IMG/VR virus record: IMGVR_UViG_3300044797_000396
Coordinates: 26,551-90,550 of that record
Source of the DNA: a virus
Strand: one strand, 5' to 3'
Length of the DNA: 64,000 nucleotides
The notes under the pieces were generated by a model. It searched no databases and was not told the DNA's origin. It was given only the letters and a program-made list of their open reading frames with translations. Positions 60,634 to 64,000 of the stretch are shown piece by piece. A program made the position numbers and the translations under genes. Numbering within the stretch: the stretch's first letter is position 1; each line of letters begins with the position of its first letter.

Positions 60634-61283
60634 AACTACACGATTTCCTTCACCATCGAGAAACATGTCCCTCCTGCCAGTATCCTTTGCTTACTAGGTT
60701 TTTGCCTCGCAAACAATCTATCAAATATGAAGATGATTATATAGTTATCGTCACGGATATGTTTAGTATTAAAAAAAATCAACCTGATTATAAAGTGGGT
60801 TATTCAATGTCTTTACAGAATAATTCTTTTCATATTGAGTTTTTTACCAAAGAAGGGGTAAGGTTTGATAAAGAAATACCCATTCATTTAATTGAGAAGT
60901 TTAGAGAGCTGGATCGCTACTTAGCAGGAATGTATGTTTTTTATAGAACTTGCGGCAATTGTTTTAAGTATACCTCTTCTACCTCTCCTATCAATTTCGA
61001 TTTTTCTTCCTCTACTTTTGAGGAATTAGAATTACGTTATGAAAGTTTTTGTTTATCTGTTCCTATAAAGGATGACGACAAAGTCAAAATTATGGTGCTA
61101 TGTAATTTTACCGATAAAAGAGACCCTGAGAGTATCGTTTATTATTGGAGGGGAAATGAGACTGAAGCCCGATGTGACAAGCAGTATTCTGCTCATGCTC
61201 AGTTTCTAAGTTTGCCTCGCATCCCGTTTGTTTCAGTAGAAGAAACCACCAAGCGCCTGAGTGGACTTTTAACTTTTGCTTAA
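60630..61283 (+). CDS. Zinc-containing hypothetical protein, ending LLTFA
   Basis: 217 residues, ATGA overlap with the FGE-like gene. CPSCQYP and CGNCFKY are zinc pairs; the rest is beta-rich. The end (SLPRIPFVSVEETTKRLSGLLTFA) parallels that of the protein at 63359, and both resemble the looser tail variant. Convergent with the gene at 61280, overlapping four bases. Confidence 0.72.
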   Translation: MKLHDFLHHRETCPSCQYPLLTRFLPRKQSIKYEDDYIVIVTDMFSIKKNQPDYKVGYSMSLQNNSFHIEFFTKEGVRFDKEIPIHLIEKFRELDRYLAGMYVFYRTCGNCFKYTSSTSPINFDFSSSTFEELELRYESFCLSVPIKDDDKVKIMVLCNFTDKRDPESIVYYWRGNETEARCDKQYSAHAQFLSLPRIPFVSVEETTKRLSGLLTFA

Positions 61284-61795
61284 AGAAATGCACTAAGTTT
61301 CTGGATACCCTGAAACCATCGAAGGATATCTGCTACTTTTTCTATGGAGACGTTATGAGCTTCGTTGCTCTTCCCAAAATATTTGACCCAAGCACAACTA
61401 GTGAAACGATTGTCCTTATCAAAACGTACGGGAAAATCCATTTTGCAGGGCATACCATTGGGGGTCTGATTTCGCTCTTCCCAAACCTTAAAAGAAGCGG
61501 TCATCTTTTCATCTTTTTCGTCAGGGGAGCTTAGCAATCGTGTAATATGAAGCTTGAACTTACCCACCTTGAAATTGGTAAAAAGCAGGACTTGCTTTCT
61601 AATCTCACTTGATGTGACATGAGTGAGGTCGATAGTGGCGTGACTTTGAGATTGGATAATTTTTTCTTTTGCCTCTGGTTCGGCCGGAATCCATTCCATT
61701 TTGCTAGTGTTATAGTCATCCAGGGCGTCATCATATTGTTGTTCTGCCAGCTTCTGACAAAGCTCAAAATATTCTTTACTAGTAAATGAATTCAT
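61280..61795 (-). CDS. Protein with KLSAFL tail
   Basis: 171 residues: helical N-terminus (YFELCQKLAEQQYDDALDDY), a beta-rich middle, and ILRWFQGIQKLSAFL at the end, a one-residue variant of the common tail. Divergent from the next gene; a shared AT-rich region with TATATAAT lies between. Function unknown. Confidence 0.75.
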   Translation of the reverse strand: MNSFTSKEYFELCQKLAEQQYDDALDDYNTSKMEWIPAEPEAKEKIIQSQSHATIDLTHVTSSEIRKQVLLFTNFKVGKFKLHITRLLSSPDEKDEKMTASFKVWEERNQTPNGMPCKMDFPVRFDKDNRFTSCAWVKYFGKSNEAHNVSIEKVADILRWFQGIQKLSAFL

Positions 61796-61835
61796 TATAT
61801 AATATACTGCATTATTACTAAACCAGCATTATCGT
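61796..61835. promoter_or_regulatory. Short divergent promoter region
   Basis: Only 40 bases separate two genes read in opposite directions. TATAAT at 61798-61803 (plus strand) and TATATT on the minus strand, five bases before the minus-strand ATG, suggest back-to-back promoters. Confidence 0.45.
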
Positions 61836-62498
61836 ATGCGACCCAACAAGCTGCTAAGATTTGCTAATATATTCTATTCTTTGGCCACTGGGGAAGAGTT
61901 GCCGGCTAATTCAAGCGATCTTAAAACTGTCTTGGCAAATCTAGAAAAATTAGAAACCTATGCAGCGCGTAAGAAGTATGCCGAAGCCAATTTAGAACAT
62001 TTAAGTTCAGGTTCAAGCCGCATTACCTACTTGACACCTGATAAAACAGTGATTAAGCTGGCTAAAAACGATCGTGGGCTAGCTCAAAACAAAGAAGAGG
62101 TGGCTGCTAATTCTAAATGCAATTCCAAATATCTCAATAAGGTATTGAAAAACGTTTCTAATTACTATTGGATCGAAGTCCCCTTTTTAGATAAAATCAC
62201 AGAAAAAAAGTTCAAGGAGATGACAGGGATAGACTTCGATGATTTTGGAGAGGCACTCAGATATTCATTAAGAAGTATCTCTGGCAACACCGATAAAGAA
62301 AAGCCCAGTGATTATGAGGAGATTACTAAGTCCGATTTATTCAAGGAGATTAGCGATATTGGGAAGAAGCTTGACCTGATGCCTGGGGATTTGGCTCGTA
62401 TTTCTTCTTGGGGCGTCAAAGAGGGTAATCCCGTTCTTATAGACTGTGGATTAACTAAAAAAGTTTTCGCGGACCACTATGAAGGAACATCATCTTAA
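61836..62498 (+). CDS. Protein-kinase-like phage protein
   Basis: 220 residues. LSSGSSRITYLTPDKTVIKLAKNDRGLAQNKEE resembles the glycine-rich loop and beta3 Lys of protein kinases, with a Glu in the next helix. DLARISSWGVKEGNPVLIDCGLT has the metal-binding Asp of a DFG-type motif (DCG). No clear catalytic HRD is visible, so it may be a degenerate or atypical kinase. Start ATG has no SD. The substrate is unknown. Confidence 0.6.
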   Translation: MRPNKLLRFANIFYSLATGEELPANSSDLKTVLANLEKLETYAARKKYAEANLEHLSSGSSRITYLTPDKTVIKLAKNDRGLAQNKEEVAANSKCNSKYLNKVLKNVSNYYWIEVPFLDKITEKKFKEMTGIDFDDFGEALRYSLRSISGNTDKEKPSDYEEITKSDLFKEISDIGKKLDLMPGDLARISSWGVKEGNPVLIDCGLTKKVFADHYEGTSS

Positions 62499-62504
62499 GG
62501 TAGT

Positions 62505-63362
62505 ATGAAAAATACCAGAGTGTGTATAATTTATTTGTTAATCAACAAAATTAATGGTAAGGTATACGTTGGCCAAACTTGGAGACCATTAAAAGATAGA
62601 TTTGGAACAAATGGCAAAAACTACAAAGCCTGTAATTATTTGTATGCTGCCATTGAAAAATATGGGTGGGAGAATTTCGACCATAGAAAACTAACAATAG
62701 AATTATCTCAAGAAGGTGCTAATGCAGCCGAGGATTTTTACATTAAAATGTATAAAAGCAGAAATCCTCATTATGGTTATAATATAAGGGGTGGTGGTTC
62801 TACAGGTCAGCTCTCGGAGGAAACAAAGAAAATTCTATCTATTCTGAACAGTGGAGAAAATAATAATTTTTTCGGTAAAACTCATACGACAGAAAGTAAG
62901 CAAAAAGTTTCGGAAAATACAAAATTATACCATTTGATGGGCGCTTATGATCTGAAAAATGAAGAACAAAAAAGATTTACTGATATTGAAGAAAGAGAAA
63001 TAGTTCGTTTATATGAAACAGGCACTATATCTATAAAAGATCTCTTGGACAAGTATAATTTTTCTTATACAGTTTTTAATAAGATTAGGGAGAAATTCGG
63101 TCTTGAAACTATTCTTCAACCTAAGAGTGAAGAGCATATAGATAAATTAAAGGGCAATATTAATATTGCGAGACAAGCTCATGTTAAAAAGGCGGAAGAA
63201 AACACACTGGAATCTATCAAAATAGCGGTAGATTTGAGAAAAGAGGGATTACTGCAAAAAGATATTGCTGCCGCAATGAATATTACGCAGGTCAGGGTTT
63301 CGCAGCTTCTAATTCAAGCTGGACTTAGAACAGAGACTAAACGTAATAGAAAGAAAAAATGA
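62505..63362 (+). CDS. GIY-YIG homing endonuclease with NUMOD3 and HTH
   Basis: 285 residues. IYLLINKINGKVYVGQT, then R (PLKDRFG), the helix AIEKYGWENFD and a Glu (AAEDFYIK): a full GIY-YIG nuclease domain (about 1-100). A NUMOD3-like NSGENNNFFGKTHT element follows. Two helix-turn-helix segments come after (about 165-190 and 245-275), the last being KDIAAAMNITQVRVSQLL. I-TevI-type layout. SD AAGG. It sits between unrelated genes without splitting either. Confidence 0.87.
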   Translation: MKNTRVCIIYLLINKINGKVYVGQTWRPLKDRFGTNGKNYKACNYLYAAIEKYGWENFDHRKLTIELSQEGANAAEDFYIKMYKSRNPHYGYNIRGGGSTGQLSEETKKILSILNSGENNNFFGKTHTTESKQKVSENTKLYHLMGAYDLKNEEQKRFTDIEEREIVRLYETGTISIKDLLDKYNFSYTVFNKIREKFGLETILQPKSEEHIDKLKGNINIARQAHVKKAEENTLESIKIAVDLRKEGLLQKDIAAAMNITQVRVSQLLIQAGLRTETKRNRKKK

Positions 63363-64000
63363 CAGATTTTTTCTTTACTTACCTTCGTGATGCTATCGCT
63401 TATCAGACACACTGCCCTATCTGCTTTACCAAACTAAAAATGGATGAAAATGACGCAACTATCCACAAACAGTTTCTCCAACTCCGTTCACAAAGCACTA
63501 TTGTATGGGTTATAGAGAGTGGTGAGTTGGTAGTCAATTTAGAAACTAACGAAATAGAGAAGGTGTCTAAAATTAAAGAAGCGACACCCATTTATGGAGT
63601 GGGCTATCATAGTAGTATGTCTTATACAACCGCACACCAATCTACTAGTGGTAAAATGTTTGTTAAACTTAGTATGGATTGTGAAGATTGTGGCCAATAC
63701 TTTTTTACCATACAAATGTTGGTAGATATTGGTGAAACAAAAATCGAATTCATTAGGCTCAATTCCGAGCATTTATCCGTAGAGGATGAGAGTGGCACTC
63801 TCCACGAAATCAGAAATGTTTATACCACTGGTAAAACTGAGTATAATCGCATTACCAAAACCGTTCGTCCAGGCTCTCCCAAAAGAGAGTTGACCGTCAC
63901 TTATGAAGGTGATATAGTTAGTTTGCCACTTATTCCGCTGGACTTACAGCATCCTAAAAAGACATTAGAGAGAATTAAAACTCTAATTTTATTTAGTTGA
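63359..64000 (+). CDS. Zinc-containing hypothetical protein, ending LILFS
   Basis: 213 residues, ending on the last base of the window (TGA). CPICFTKL and CEDCGQYF are zinc pairs. The rest is strand-rich. Distantly similar to the protein at 60630 (same spacing of the zinc pairs and a shared LPLIP-L...LERIKTLILFS end). Tail of the LxFS variant. Confidence 0.74.
   Translation: MTDFFFTYLRDAIAYQTHCPICFTKLKMDENDATIHKQFLQLRSQSTIVWVIESGELVVNLETNEIEKVSKIKEATPIYGVGYHSSMSYTTAHQSTSGKMFVKLSMDCEDCGQYFFTIQMLVDIGETKIEFIRLNSEHLSVEDESGTLHEIRNVYTTGKTEYNRITKTVRPGSPKRELTVTYEGDIVSLPLIPLDLQHPKKTLERIKTLILFS

Noticed and set aside
1-64000. Stop-codon recoding, as in some huge phages
   Set aside because: TAA, TAG and TGA all end recognisable full-length genes (for example fpg-like TAG, nrdB TGA, nrdA TAA).

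Overview
This 64-kb window looks like part of the genome of a large, tailed, virulent ('jumbo' or 'huge') bacteriophage. It is AT-rich and packed almost edge to edge with genes. Neighbours usually share ATGA or TAATG stop/start overlaps. The content is typical of such phages: giant tail/fibre proteins, two peptidoglycan hydrolases, a replicative helicase with its loader, a UvsW-like helicase, class I ribonucleotide reductase, ThyX, dUTPase, an HD nucleotidase, a sigma-like factor, PhoH and several free-standing homing endonucleases. No integrase, tRNA gene, CRISPR array or insertion sequence was seen. TAA, TAG and TGA all act as stops, so the code appears standard. The host cannot be named from the sequence; two cell-wall hydrolases indicate a peptidoglycan-walled bacterium.

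Layout. 1-8195 (+): two giant virion proteins (LamG-like and dockerin-like modules) and a conserved small protein. 8255-14160 (+): three glycosyltransferases, an Fpg/Nei glycosylase, a membrane-anchored protein and an RmlB-like sugar-nucleotide dehydratase. 14245-18089 (+): a tubulin/FtsZ-like GTPase, small paralogous proteins and a GH25 muramidase. 18152-27526 (+): replication block (SF2 helicase, helicase loader, DnaB-like helicase), HNH and Vsr-like endonucleases, zinc ribbons and a sigma-like factor. 27609-36082 (+): NrdB/NrdA, another endonuclease, PIN-PhoH, methionine aminopeptidase, many small proteins and a P-loop kinase. 36113-42559 (+): two tail-fibre proteins built from a roughly 45-residue repeat. 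42668-49029 (+): a mini GIY-YIG protein, FAD oxidoreductase, DEDD exonuclease, HAD phosphatase, macro-like protein and M23 endopeptidase. 49007-58133 (mostly -): ThyX, IMPDH/GMP reductase, IF-1, DEDD exonuclease, SET methyltransferase, HD nucleotidase and dUTPase. 58210-64000 (mixed): a PG-binding protein, a structured RNA with terminator, a secreted FGE-fold protein, a kinase-like protein and a GIY-YIG endonuclease.

How the genes fit together. One set remodels nucleotide pools (NrdAB, ThyX, Dut, HD nucleotidase, GMP reductase/IMPDH, a P-loop kinase). A second replicates and repairs DNA. A third adjusts host gene expression and translation (sigma-like factor, IF-1, methionine aminopeptidase, LSm/Hfq-like barrels, possibly the SET and macro proteins). 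A fourth builds and decorates the virion.

The strongest unexplained signal is a short C-terminal motif, roughly R-h-x-K-L-K-A-F-[L/W/I/V]-COOH. It ends about sixteen to eighteen otherwise dissimilar small proteins on both strands, with a looser variant on several more. The codons vary while the peptide is kept, which suggests selection on a protein tag of unknown purpose. Second-tier novelties are the candidate structured RNA at 59643-59791 with mutually exclusive pairings around a terminator, phage-encoded IF-1 and SET proteins, and operon-first genes with a -10 box placed so that the transcript would start at the ATG.
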